Of a stretch of 35,392 nt of DNA, positions 9,249 through 16,903 are shown piece after piece (positions within the stretch are counted from its first letter, which is position 1; each line of letters opens with the position of its first letter). The stretch is taken from assembly GCA_018675575.1 (NCBI GenBank), contig JABGXW010000098.1:1-35392 (forward strand), written 5' to 3'. A program made the translations under genes and the position numbers. The DNA is from Bacteriovoracaceae bacterium (GTDB taxonomy: Bacteria > Bdellovibrionota > Bacteriovoracia > Bacteriovoracales > Bacteriovoracaceae). A model generated the notes under the pieces. That model was not told where the DNA came from. It did not search any database and worked only from the letters and a program-made list of their open reading frames with translations.

Positions 9249-10217
9249 TTAAGCGGTGTGCTCAATAAATTGTTGGGTGCGCCACTCTGACCAGTAATAA
9301 TCCTTAAAAGAAATAAATCCTATATGTCCTCCAGAATCTGGAGTTTCTAAAAATATATTCTTATTCTTCATGGCCTCTTTAAAAGGATAGCAATTTTTAC
9401 CTAAAATAGGATCATTCTTTGCGTTCACAATGAGAATAGGAATTTCTATTTTATGTAAATATTGCTTGCAACTTGATAATTCGTAGTACTCACTCGCAGA
9501 TTTAAATCCATGAAGAGGTGCTACATAGTTTTCAGTAAAGTCCCAAAGGGTCCTAACTTTATGCACATTCTCTATATCGACTAAATGATCTAATTTTACA
9601 TTTTTATGCTTTTCTTTTAATTTCCACCTCATCGATTTTAAAAAGGTTTCCATATAATGATAATTAAGAGTGTCGTGTAATCTATTCTCTGAACAGGCAA
9701 GATCTACAGGGACAGAAAAAAGAATAGATTTAACTATCTTCCCTTGTAAGCTTTTACCTTTCTCGCCTAAAAACTTAGCGGTGATATTAGATCCAAGTGA
9801 GAATCCTACTAATATAATTTCACTATAGTTTTTTTCTTTAATGACATAATTCACAATGCTATTTAAATCATCAGTTGCACCGCCATGGTAATATCTTTCT
9901 TGCAGATTCATTTCAACACCACAGGAGCGCATGTTCCAAGAAAGGACATCAATTTGATGATCGTTTAAACTCTTGGCCATTCCTTTAATATATGCAGCAT
10001 CTACTGAGCCTTCTAGTCCATGACTTTGAATAACTAATGTTTTTGAATCAACACTTTTAAAATCTAGCTCTAAAAAGTCGTTATCAGATGTTTTAATCTT
10101 TACTCTTTCCCCGATCATCGGGGTCACTTTTCTAAAAAAATAGGGATAGCATGTTTGAACATGACCATTTGAAAACATGATGGGTGGTTTATATGAGGAA
10201 TTCTCTATTATAGGCAA
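9249..10217 (-). CDS. YheT-type alpha/beta-fold hydrolase
   Basis: A 322-aa cytosolic hydrolase of the YheT/UPF0017 family. Visible are HGLEGSVDAAY (oxyanion region), SWNMRSCGVEMN (family block), nucleophile Ser140 in VGFSLGSN, the acid in NAKNDPILG and the His in SGGHIGF, so the triad is complete. The N-terminal PIMFSNGHVQTCYP is also typical of YheT. Substrate unknown; relatives are called esterases. The start is TTG at 10217 with GGAG eight nt upstream. It converges with the protease gene with no base between the stops. Confidence 0.85.
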   Translation of the reverse strand: MPIIENSSYKPPIMFSNGHVQTCYPYFFRKVTPMIGERVKIKTSDNDFLELDFKSVDSKTLVIQSHGLEGSVDAAYIKGMAKSLNDHQIDVLSWNMRSCGVEMNLQERYYHGGATDDLNSIVNYVIKEKNYSEIILVGFSLGSNITAKFLGEKGKSLQGKIVKSILFSVPVDLACSENRLHDTLNYHYMETFLKSMRWKLKEKHKNVKLDHLVDIENVHKVRTLWDFTENYVAPLHGFKSASEYYELSSCKQYLHKIEIPILIVNAKNDPILGKNCYPFKEAMKNKNIFLETPDSGGHIGFISFKDYYWSEWRTQQFIEHTA

Positions 10218-10493
10218 ATCTTGTACTCCGTAAAACTAATCTCCCCATTTTATAATGAACATTTAAATAACTCAAATATGTAAATAAAGCAATTTATGGA
10301 AATTCTTAGAGATCAGAAGATCATCATTGAGATAATATACTTCATCTGTTATCGAATTATCAGATAAAATCTATATATGACAGTAATAACAGGTGTTTAT
10401 GATATGTAAATGCTCCCAATCTATTGGCCTTATTTAGGGTGAGACGGTATGTTGTTTTCACAAAATTTAGGACTTTATTAAAGAGAGAAAATC
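10218..10493. other. Non-coding divergent promoter region (YheT gene / deoC operon)
   Basis: 276 bp without a credible gene. It holds an imperfect TTATC/GATAA repeat near 10350 and the deoC SD (AGAGAG about seven nt before the ATG). I could not assign a promoter with confidence, and no riboswitch motif is recognisable. Confidence 0.35.
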
Positions 10494-11465
10494 ATGGCGA
10501 GCGTTTCAGTAAGAATGCCTGGCGGTAGTAAGATCACAATTCCTCATTATCCAATTGATATGATTGGAGCAAATGAACGTGCATCTACTTTCACAAAAAG
10601 AAGTATCAAGAAAGAATCTAAATTAGATGCTCTCTACACGGCCATTACAATGACTGACTTAACAACCCTAGAGGGAGCAGATACTCCTGGTAAGGTTGAG
10701 CAATTATGTGGAAAAGCTATTCATCCCGTTCCGGATCAGTTTATGCAAGAACTTCAAAGATTAGCTCCAAGTAGAACAATAAGACCTATTCCACATGTTG
10801 GAGCAATTTGTGTTTATCCTGAACAAGTTCCAATCGCAGCAAGATGTTTAGAAGGATCGGGAGTTGAATTAGCATCTGTTGCGACAGCATTTCCAGCAGG
10901 TCAATTACCGTTAGATATAAAACTAAGAGATGTTAAAAGAGCAGTTAAGTTTGGAGCCACTGAAATTGATATGGTTATCGACCGAGGAGCATTTCTTCGT
11001 GGTGATTTTCAAAAAGTGTTTGATGAAATTGTAGCTGTGAAAGATGTCTGTGAAGACAACGCTCATTTAAAAGTTATTCTTGAAACTGGTGAACTTAAAA
11101 CTTACGACAATGTTCGTTTAGCCTCTTGGATGGCCATGGAAGCCGGTGCTGATTTTATTAAAACATCAACTGGAAAAGTAGCTCCTGCTGCCACCATGCC
11201 TGTAACTCTCATCATGCTACAAGCTATTTGGGATTATTATCAAGAGACGGGAATCAAAATTGGAATGAAGCCCGCAGGTGGAATAAGAACAGCAAAACAA
11301 GCTGTTCATTATCTTGTAATGGTAAATGAAGTTTTAGGATCAGACTGGTTGCATCCTACTATGTTTAGATTCGGAGCAAGTTCATTACTTAATGATTTAT
11401 TAAGACAAATTTTTAAACAATATTCAGGTCAATATTACTACGATGATATTTTTTCATTGGATTAA
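10494..11465 (+). CDS. deoC: Deoxyribose-phosphate aldolase, eukaryote-like long form
   Basis: Cleaves 2-deoxyribose-5-phosphate to glyceraldehyde-3-phosphate and acetaldehyde. The Schiff-base lysine is K223 (DFIKTSTGK), the relay lysine K259 (GMKPAGGIR), and the acid D159 (EIDMVID). At 323 aa it is longer than the ~250-260-aa bacterial enzyme and reads like animal DERA, with an N-terminal extension, TMTDLTTLEGADT, AVCVYP-like AICVYPEQV and FRFGASSLLNDL. It ends in a Tyr-rich tail (QYYYDD); the C-terminal tyrosine assists catalysis in the E. coli enzyme. It opens an operon with two ALDH-type genes (23-nt gap to the next), which suggests the acetaldehyde is passed on for oxidation. Confidence 0.95.
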   Translation: MASVSVRMPGGSKITIPHYPIDMIGANERASTFTKRSIKKESKLDALYTAITMTDLTTLEGADTPGKVEQLCGKAIHPVPDQFMQELQRLAPSRTIRPIPHVGAICVYPEQVPIAARCLEGSGVELASVATAFPAGQLPLDIKLRDVKRAVKFGATEIDMVIDRGAFLRGDFQKVFDEIVAVKDVCEDNAHLKVILETGELKTYDNVRLASWMAMEAGADFIKTSTGKVAPAATMPVTLIMLQAIWDYYQETGIKIGMKPAGGIRTAKQAVHYLVMVNEVLGSDWLHPTMFRFGASSLLNDLLRQIFKQYSGQYYYDDIFSLD

Positions 11466-11488
11466 TCCAACATTAAAAGGTTTGAGAC

Positions 11489-13057
11489 ATGACTAAGAAA
11501 AAAACGGATAAGAAAAAAGTGGCTAAGAAAAAAACGGCTAAGAAAGCAACAAAGAAGGTCGCCAAGAAAACGACTAAAAAGATGACAAAGTCATCGACTA
11601 AAAAGAAATCTGTAAAAGGTTTGGTCTTTGACTATGATCCTGCACCAGAATCTTCAGCCATTATAACCTTCAAAAAGAAATATGATCTTTTTATTGGTGG
11701 AAAATTTGTTGCTCCTGAGTCTGGAAAATATATGACTTCTATTAATCCGGCAACGACTGAATCTTTAGCTCGATTCGCCGTGGCGAGTGAAAAAGATGTT
11801 GATACAGCAGTTAAGGCGGCACGAAAAGCTTATCAGACCTCATGGTCAAAATTATCAGGTGCTGAAAGAGGAAAATACCTTTATAGAATTGCAAGAATAC
11901 TTCAAGAAAGAGCAAGAGAATTTGCTGTTCTTGAAACAATGGATGGTGGGAAACCTATAAAAGAGTCAAGAGATGTGGATATTCCATTAGCTGCGGCTCA
12001 CTTCTTTTATTATGCAGGCTGGGCCGATAAATTAGAATATGCGTTTCCAGGAAAAAAAGTAAGCTCTATTGGAGTTTGTGGACAAATTATTCCTTGGAAC
12101 TTTCCATTATTAATGGCCGCTTGGAAAATAGCACCAGCACTTGCCGCTGGAAATACAATTGTTATTAAGCCTGCTGAACAAACTCCGTTAACAGCATTAC
12201 TATTAGCTGAAGTGTGCCAAGAAGCAGAATTACCAGAAGGTGTTGTAAATATTATCACTGGTGCCGGAGAAACTGGAGCGGCTATTGTTAACCATAAAGA
12301 CGTTAATAAAATTGCTTTTACGGGTTCAACTGCAGTCGGAAAACTAATTGCAAAATCTATTGCAAAAACAAATAAGAAATTAACATTAGAGCTAGGTGGA
12401 AAATCAGCTAATATCATCTTTGAAGATGCAGCCTTAGATCAAGCTGTGGAAGGTATTATTAACGGTATTTATTTTAATCAAGGTCATGTTTGTTGTGCAG
12501 GCTCAAGGCTTTTAGTAGAAGAATCTGTTAGAGATGTTGTTCTAAAAAAACTAAAAAAACGAATGTCTACCTTAAGAGTTGGTAATCCTCTAGACAAAAA
12601 TACAGATGTTGGTGCAATCAACTCAAAAGAACAGTATGACCAAATAACAAAAATGGTTGCCGCTGGAAAGAAAGAGGGGGGAGAATTTTATCAAGCAGAA
12701 TGTTCTCTTCCAAGGAAGGGTTATTTCCATGCTCCAAGTTACTTTGCTCATCAATCAGCTTCATCTCTCATTTCAAGAGTAGAAGTATTTGGACCAGTTC
12801 TCTCGATATCTTCCTTTAGAACTCCTGATGAGGCCATCACAAAAGCAAACGATACAAATTATGGTCTTGCTGCAGGTATCTGGTCTGAAAAAGGAAGTAA
12901 GATTCATAAGACAGCAGGTTCATTAAAAGCTGGTATCATTTGGGCCAATACTTATAATAAATTTGATCCGACATCACCATTTGGAGGATACTTCGAATCT
13001 GGTTATGGGAGAGAAGGTGGACTTCAAGGATTACATCCTTATTTGGAGATTAAATAA
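11489..13057 (+). CDS. Aldehyde dehydrogenase with lysine-rich histone-H1-like N-terminal tail
   Basis: A 522-aa NAD(P)-dependent ALDH. The catalytic parts are complete: Asn204 in IIPWNFP, cofactor Lys227 in IKPAE, the FTGSTAVGK turn, general base Glu301 in LELGGKS, and Cys335 in NQGHVCCAGSR. Ahead of the ALDH domain (starting near 65, YDLFIGGKF) is a low-complexity tail with 22 lysines in the first 43 residues, in AKK/TKK repeats as in histone H1 C-termini. AAAGG lies eight nt before the ATG. Its place between deoC and a half-length ALDH suggests acetaldehyde to acetate, resembling an ALDH16-type arrangement with the second domain on a separate gene. The substrate is inferred from context. 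Confidence 0.9.
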   Translation: MTKKKTDKKKVAKKKTAKKATKKVAKKTTKKMTKSSTKKKSVKGLVFDYDPAPESSAIITFKKKYDLFIGGKFVAPESGKYMTSINPATTESLARFAVASEKDVDTAVKAARKAYQTSWSKLSGAERGKYLYRIARILQERAREFAVLETMDGGKPIKESRDVDIPLAAAHFFYYAGWADKLEYAFPGKKVSSIGVCGQIIPWNFPLLMAAWKIAPALAAGNTIVIKPAEQTPLTALLLAEVCQEAELPEGVVNIITGAGETGAAIVNHKDVNKIAFTGSTAVGKLIAKSIAKTNKKLTLELGGKSANIIFEDAALDQAVEGIINGIYFNQGHVCCAGSRLLVEESVRDVVLKKLKKRMSTLRVGNPLDKNTDVGAINSKEQYDQITKMVAAGKKEGGEFYQAECSLPRKGYFHAPSYFAHQSASSLISRVEVFGPVLSISSFRTPDEAITKANDTNYGLAAGIWSEKGSKIHKTAGSLKAGIIWANTYNKFDPTSPFGGYFESGYGREGGLQGLHPYLEIK

Positions 13058-13896
13058 TGAAAGTTGTAAAAACAGTAAAATTATATATCGGCGGTCAATT
13101 TGTACGTACAGAGTCAGGACGTTCTTATAGCTTTAATAAGCCAGGAACAGAAAATCAGTATATGAGACTTTGTCAGGCATCTCGAAAAGACTTTAGGAAT
13201 GCTGTGGAAATTTGTCGCAACTCAGTTTCGTCATGGTCATCAAGATCAGCTTATAATAGATCGCAAATTCTCTATAGAATGGCAGAGATGTGTGAAGGGA
13301 AGAGATTAGAGTTCTCTACAATTTTTAAAGATTGTCTCGATGTAACTAATGATAGAGCTGAGAAAATGGTAGATGAGGCAATTGATTCATTTGTTTATTA
13401 CGCAGGCTTTTGCGATAAGTATCAACAGATTTCTGGCTCAGTTAACCCAGTAAATGGTCCTTTCCATAACTTCACTACACCAGAACCTGTAGGAATGACT
13501 GCTTTAATTGATTCAGATGAATTCAACTTTGGGTCCCTTATTGATAATATTTGCTCAATCTTAGTTGGTGGGAATGCTATGGTGGTTTTATTAGGCTCAG
13601 GTTGTCCTGCTATTTTAGCACCTCTTGCAGAAATCTTTGCAACTTCAGACCTTCCATCAGGTGTAATTAACCTGTTGACTGGACATTTAGATGAATTAAA
13701 GCAATTCATTGCAACACATAGAGAAGTACGTTCTGTTAGCTTTCAAAATGAAAGAGAAGATGTTTTCTTTGATATGAAAGAGGCATCTATAGACAATATG
13801 AAACGAATGGTTCCTAGACATAAGAATGTAAAAAGTCTCGATAATATCTTGAATTTTGTTGAATACAAAACTGTTTGGCACCCGATAGGATATTAG
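13057..13896 (+). CDS. Half-length, catalytically dead aldehyde dehydrogenase-like protein
   Basis: A 279-aa protein matching only the NAD-binding half of ALDH: KLYIGGQFVRTESGRSY aligns with the ALDH start, and LPSGVINLLTG with LPEGVVNIITG of its neighbour. The Asn-loop reads EFNFGS instead of PWNFP, the cofactor lysine motif is replaced by VVLLGSG, and the chain ends before the catalytic Glu and Cys would appear. Its ATG overlaps the upstream stop (TAATG), so the two proteins are probably made in equal amounts and may form one complex. The frame is clean over its whole length, so it looks maintained and not decaying. The likely role is structural partner of the active ALDH, like the Cys-less second domain of ALDH16 proteins. 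Confidence 0.8.
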   Translation: MKVVKTVKLYIGGQFVRTESGRSYSFNKPGTENQYMRLCQASRKDFRNAVEICRNSVSSWSSRSAYNRSQILYRMAEMCEGKRLEFSTIFKDCLDVTNDRAEKMVDEAIDSFVYYAGFCDKYQQISGSVNPVNGPFHNFTTPEPVGMTALIDSDEFNFGSLIDNICSILVGGNAMVVLLGSGCPAILAPLAEIFATSDLPSGVINLLTGHLDELKQFIATHREVRSVSFQNEREDVFFDMKEASIDNMKRMVPRHKNVKSLDNILNFVEYKTVWHPIGY

Positions 13897-13910
13897 ACTA
13901 CTATTGAGGC

Positions 13911-14579
13911 GTGAAAAAACCAACTGCGAAAGACGCGATTTTAAATACCTTTTTGAAAGTACCTCAACATTTCTTTCCATTATTTGTCATGGCCCTATGG
14001 ATAGGGTCTTTCTATTTACTTATTGAAACTAAGCAATATCGTTATTTGGCCGCAACCATTCTAGTCCCATATATTGTCCCGTTATTTTTTTTCAGGCTAT
14101 TAACATTCGTCTATCCATTTGAAGAAGGGGCACAATTAATAGGCTTGGATCAAAAGAAGTTTTCAGTTTGGTTAGCAGGATTTAGGATTCAACAAATTTA
14201 TTTAGTGTTTCCACAACTTGAAAGATTACTATTCTTCTTACCTGAAATGTACTCAACATGGCTAAGGCTATGGGGATCAAAGATTGGTTGGGGTGTGTTT
14301 TGGACTCCTGGGAATATTATAGGGGACAGAAACTTGTTAAATATTGGTAATAAAGTAGTCTTTGGTCATCAGGTCTATTTGTCGGCACATTTATTAAGAG
14401 TTAAAAATGATCAATTTATGCTGTATGCGAAAAAGATAAAAATAGGTGATAATTGTTTTATTGGGGCCTTTTCGAAGCTTGGTCCTGGAACATCTATAAA
14501 AGCTGATACGGTTGTAAATGCAGGTTCCTATTATACAGTTAATAAATCTGAGCCTGGTAGTCAAATGCCAGATTATTGA
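13911..14579 (+). CDS. Membrane-associated hexapeptide-repeat (left-handed beta-helix) protein
   Basis: A 222-aa protein with two N-terminal hydrophobic segments (about 20-60). The C-terminal half has hexapeptide-like turns (IIGDRNLLNIGNKVVFGHQV, then IKIGDNCFIGAFSKLGPG and IKADTVVNAG) typical of the left-handed beta-helix of acyltransferases. The acyl or sugar substrate is unknown. The GTG start at 13911 lies 14 nt after the dead ALDH, but its AGG is very close; the first in-frame ATG (residue 27) would cut into the first membrane segment. It probably ends the deoC operon; a metabolic link is not obvious. Confidence 0.6.
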   Translation: MKKPTAKDAILNTFLKVPQHFFPLFVMALWIGSFYLLIETKQYRYLAATILVPYIVPLFFFRLLTFVYPFEEGAQLIGLDQKKFSVWLAGFRIQQIYLVFPQLERLLFFLPEMYSTWLRLWGSKIGWGVFWTPGNIIGDRNLLNIGNKVVFGHQVYLSAHLLRVKNDQFMLYAKKIKIGDNCFIGAFSKLGPGTSIKADTVVNAGSYYTVNKSEPGSQMPDY

Positions 14580-14585
14580 TGTATA

Positions 14586-14637
14586 TGGCCCTAGTCCATG
14601 GGCCAATTACACGCGAGGGACGTGATAATTACTTTTT
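14586..14637. terminator. Double hairpin between convergent genes, probable bidirectional terminator
   Basis: Hairpin one pairs TGGCCC (14586-14591) with GGGCCA (14600-14605). Hairpin two pairs ATTACACG with CGTGATAAT (one bulge) around CGAGGGA and is followed on the plus strand by a short T-run (CTTTTT). The second overlaps the stop of the minus-strand Cys-rich gene. It lies where the deoC operon should end. Confidence 0.5.
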
Positions 14638-15117
14638 ACATATAGGTTCAAGTGCTTCAATACACTCTCTTCTAGTAAGCATACTCTGAACACATCTATT
14701 TGCATATTTACTGACACATTTACGATCCCATTCTTTTTGATCTGTGACTGAACAAGCATTTGTAAGAAGAACACGACATCTTTGCATAGAATAATGAGCT
14801 AGGCATCTTCTTAAATTGCTCTTTACACAAAATTTAAATCTGTCTGTTTCTGGCTTGTTTTTGCAGAATCTAGTCAAAATAACTCGGCACTTATCTGCGG
14901 AATAAGACTGTAAGCATCTTTTTTTATGTTGGTCGATACAGATTAGAAAACGTGAACCACTGGTACAGTCTCCACCTGTTTCGTTATCTCCAGACAAAAT
15001 ATCCGAGATAGCTTGAGTAGGTTCTTCTGAATTCGTTTTAGCAGACGTTCCGGTGGAGCTTGAGAATGAGCTTGTGCTAAATAGAGCACATACAACTAGG
15101 GCGATTAACAGTTTCAT
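14629..15117 (-). CDS. Secreted cysteine-rich protein with three tandem four-Cys repeats
   Basis: Unrecognised 162-aa protein. A signal peptide (MKLLIALVVCALF...SFSS) and a Ser/Thr/Glu-rich linker precede three repeats of about 36 residues, each C-x7-C-x8(9)-C-x7-C. Repeat one starts CIDQHKKRCLQSYSADKC, repeat two CVKSNLRRCLAHYSMQRC, repeat three CVSKYANRCVQSML. Twelve repeat cysteines, plus one in GDCTSG, suggest a helical, disulfide-stapled exported protein. AGGAG sits six nt before the ATG. It is divergent from a radical SAM/SPASM gene across 123 bp. Function unknown; I do not recognise the repeat as a named domain. Confidence 0.75.
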   Translation of the reverse strand: MKLLIALVVCALFSTSSFSSSTGTSAKTNSEEPTQAISDILSGDNETGGDCTSGSRFLICIDQHKKRCLQSYSADKCRVILTRFCKNKPETDRFKFCVKSNLRRCLAHYSMQRCRVLLTNACSVTDQKEWDRKCVSKYANRCVQSMLTRRECIEALEPICKK

Positions 15118-15240
15118 TTTTCTCTCCTAATATTAGTTTAGCATAATTGCTTTCATCTATGTCCTACGAGCAACGTTTTGAAAAGTTTTGAAAAATGTTT
15201 ACAAATCACAAAAGGCTCATAATATTAGTCATTTAGAGCA

Positions 15241-16134
15241 ATGTCTTCTCCTTTGATTTTATGCTATATGAAGAGGATGTATAAACGTGTCTACATTGAG
15301 ATTTCAAATATTTGTAATCTACAATGCTCATTTTGTCCGATTGTCGATAGGGATAATAAGGTTCTCGAAGTAGACAATTTTCAAAAGATTATTAAACAAG
15401 TCGCACCTATAACCAAAGAGGTTTGTCTACATTTAATGGGGGAGCCGATTGCTCATCCTCATTTTTCAAAAGTCATTGATATTTGCACTAATCTGAATGT
15501 TCCCATTCAATTAACTACTAATGGGGTTGTTATCGCTCAGAAAAAACATATTTTACTAAAAGACAATTCAATCCGTCAGGTGAATTTTTCTATTCAGTCC
15601 TATAAGGATAACTTCCCTGATCGACCTTTAAAAGATTATCTCATTCCTATCTTTGAATTTTCCGACGAACTTTATAAAAAACGTCCTGATATCTATATTA
15701 ATTATCGCTTATGGAACTTAAAAGAAAATGAAGAGGTCGATAATGATGAGTTCTTTGATTTATTAGAATCTTACTTCAATATAGAAGTAAACCGTCGCAT
15801 TCAAGTCGAAGCAATAAAAAGTAAAAAATTAAGAGAGAAACTCTATCTTCATTTTGATAGTCGATTTAATTGGCCAGATTTTGATCTGCCCATGCTTGGC
15901 ACGGGAGGGCGTTGTCATGGACTTATTTCACACATCGGAATCCACGCCGATGGTACCGTGGTTCCCTGCTGCTTAGATAAGGAAGCACGAATAAGTTTAG
16001 GCAATTGTCTTGAGCAAGATTTAAGAGAGATATTAAGTTCAGAACGTGCGATGAAAATGAAAATAGGATTTCAAAACAATCAACTAGTAGAAGATCTCTG
16101 CCAGCGATGTCCCTATATAAGAAGGTTTAATTAG
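15241..16134 (+). CDS. Radical SAM enzyme with SPASM-type C-terminal domain
   Basis: A 297-aa protein. The radical SAM cluster cysteines are in CNLQCSFC (C25, C29, C32), followed by LMGEPIAHPHF (the GGEP-like SAM motif) and the LTTNGV strand. The C-terminal part has Cys pairs typical of a SPASM/twitch auxiliary Fe-S domain: CHGLISHIGIHADGTVVPCC, then LGNC, then DLCQRCPY. Such enzymes modify peptides, proteins or small molecules by radical chemistry; this substrate is unknown. In-frame ATGs at 15241, 15268 and 15277 compete, and none has a strong SD. It is divergent from the Cys-rich secreted protein gene. Confidence 0.82.
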   Translation: MSSPLILCYMKRMYKRVYIEISNICNLQCSFCPIVDRDNKVLEVDNFQKIIKQVAPITKEVCLHLMGEPIAHPHFSKVIDICTNLNVPIQLTTNGVVIAQKKHILLKDNSIRQVNFSIQSYKDNFPDRPLKDYLIPIFEFSDELYKKRPDIYINYRLWNLKENEEVDNDEFFDLLESYFNIEVNRRIQVEAIKSKKLREKLYLHFDSRFNWPDFDLPMLGTGGRCHGLISHIGIHADGTVVPCCLDKEARISLGNCLEQDLREILSSERAMKMKIGFQNNQLVEDLCQRCPYIRRFN

Positions 16135-16402
16135 CTCGCTCTGGAGTTTTTTATGATTTATTTGTATTAAAAACAGAAATATTAATAAAAAACCATAATT
16201 CTCTAACCTATTGATATCTAGAGATGCGACAATTAAACTTGCCACTAAATACCGTAAGCTATTATTTACATTAAGCTTAAGTGACTTATACAACTAATAT
16301 TATTGGCCCTCGTACTTTCTAAGTTCCAATATTCTGTTTGAGTTTATAATCACTTATGCAGATTTAATAGTTTTTTTATATTTCGAATTTGAGGAGTCAT
16401 TA
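16135..16402. other. Non-coding stretch
   Basis: 268 bp of very AT-rich sequence. I see no gene, no clear terminator after the radical SAM gene, and only the GAGGAG SD of the next gene at its right end. Confidence 0.35.
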
Positions 16403-16840
16403 ATGTTTAATGAGCTTAAGAAGTCGATTATCTTAACCTCCATTTTTACTTTGCTAACTGGCCACTCAATTGTCTTTGCGGATAGTAAAAACTTCGTGAT
16501 AAATGTACCTAATAATAAATCAATTTCGCAAAAAAATAACATAACAAAAGTAGCTGAAAAGCGTCGATCTAATATAAGACATCAATATAATACTTTAAAA
16601 ACAATAAAACAACGTAATGCTCAAAAAAAACTAGCTCGAGTCATTAAAAAAGAGAGGATTAAAGCATTAGCAGAAAAAAGGATTGCCAAAATGATTGCTG
16701 AAAAAAGGCTTAATGTAAGGAAAGCTAAAACTAAGTTATTAAAAAAGGAGGTTCAAAAGCATCGAACAAGATCAATTGCTTCTGCTAAAGAAGAGGAAGA
16801 GAAAATAAAAGAAGAGAGCAACGAAGAAAGTGCTTATTGA
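16403..16840 (+). CDS. Small secreted Lys/Arg-rich, helix-forming protein
   Basis: Unrecognised 145-aa protein. A signal peptide (KKSIILTSIFTLLTGHSIVFA, cut near residue 26) is followed by a highly charged region rich in Lys, Arg, Ala and Glu without cysteines, for example ALAEKRIAKMIAEKRLNVRK, which should form a long basic helix or coiled coil. It ends in an acidic stretch (KEEEEKIKEESNEES). GAGGAG is seven nt before the ATG, so the gene is probably expressed. The composition would suit binding nucleic acid or anionic polymer outside the cytoplasm; that is speculation. Confidence 0.6.
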   Translation: MFNELKKSIILTSIFTLLTGHSIVFADSKNFVINVPNNKSISQKNNITKVAEKRRSNIRHQYNTLKTIKQRNAQKKLARVIKKERIKALAEKRIAKMIAEKRLNVRKAKTKLLKKEVQKHRTRSIASAKEEEEKIKEESNEESAY

Positions 16841-16903
16841 GATTTTAGCAATAATATTCCAAGCTACAGCGAACTCCGTCGAAAGGAATAGTTGACATCC
16901 CTT

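Noticed and set aside
12010-12417. Antisense open frame within the ALDH gene
   Set aside because: It has no SD or recognisable protein features, and the plus strand codes for conserved ALDH motifs through the same bases. It is a shadow frame, like those opposite maeB and hppA.
13057-13896. Half-ALDH as the broken 3' piece of the upstream ALDH
   Set aside because: It corresponds to the N-terminal half of an ALDH, has its own overlapping ATG and a clean frame, and the upstream ALDH is complete.
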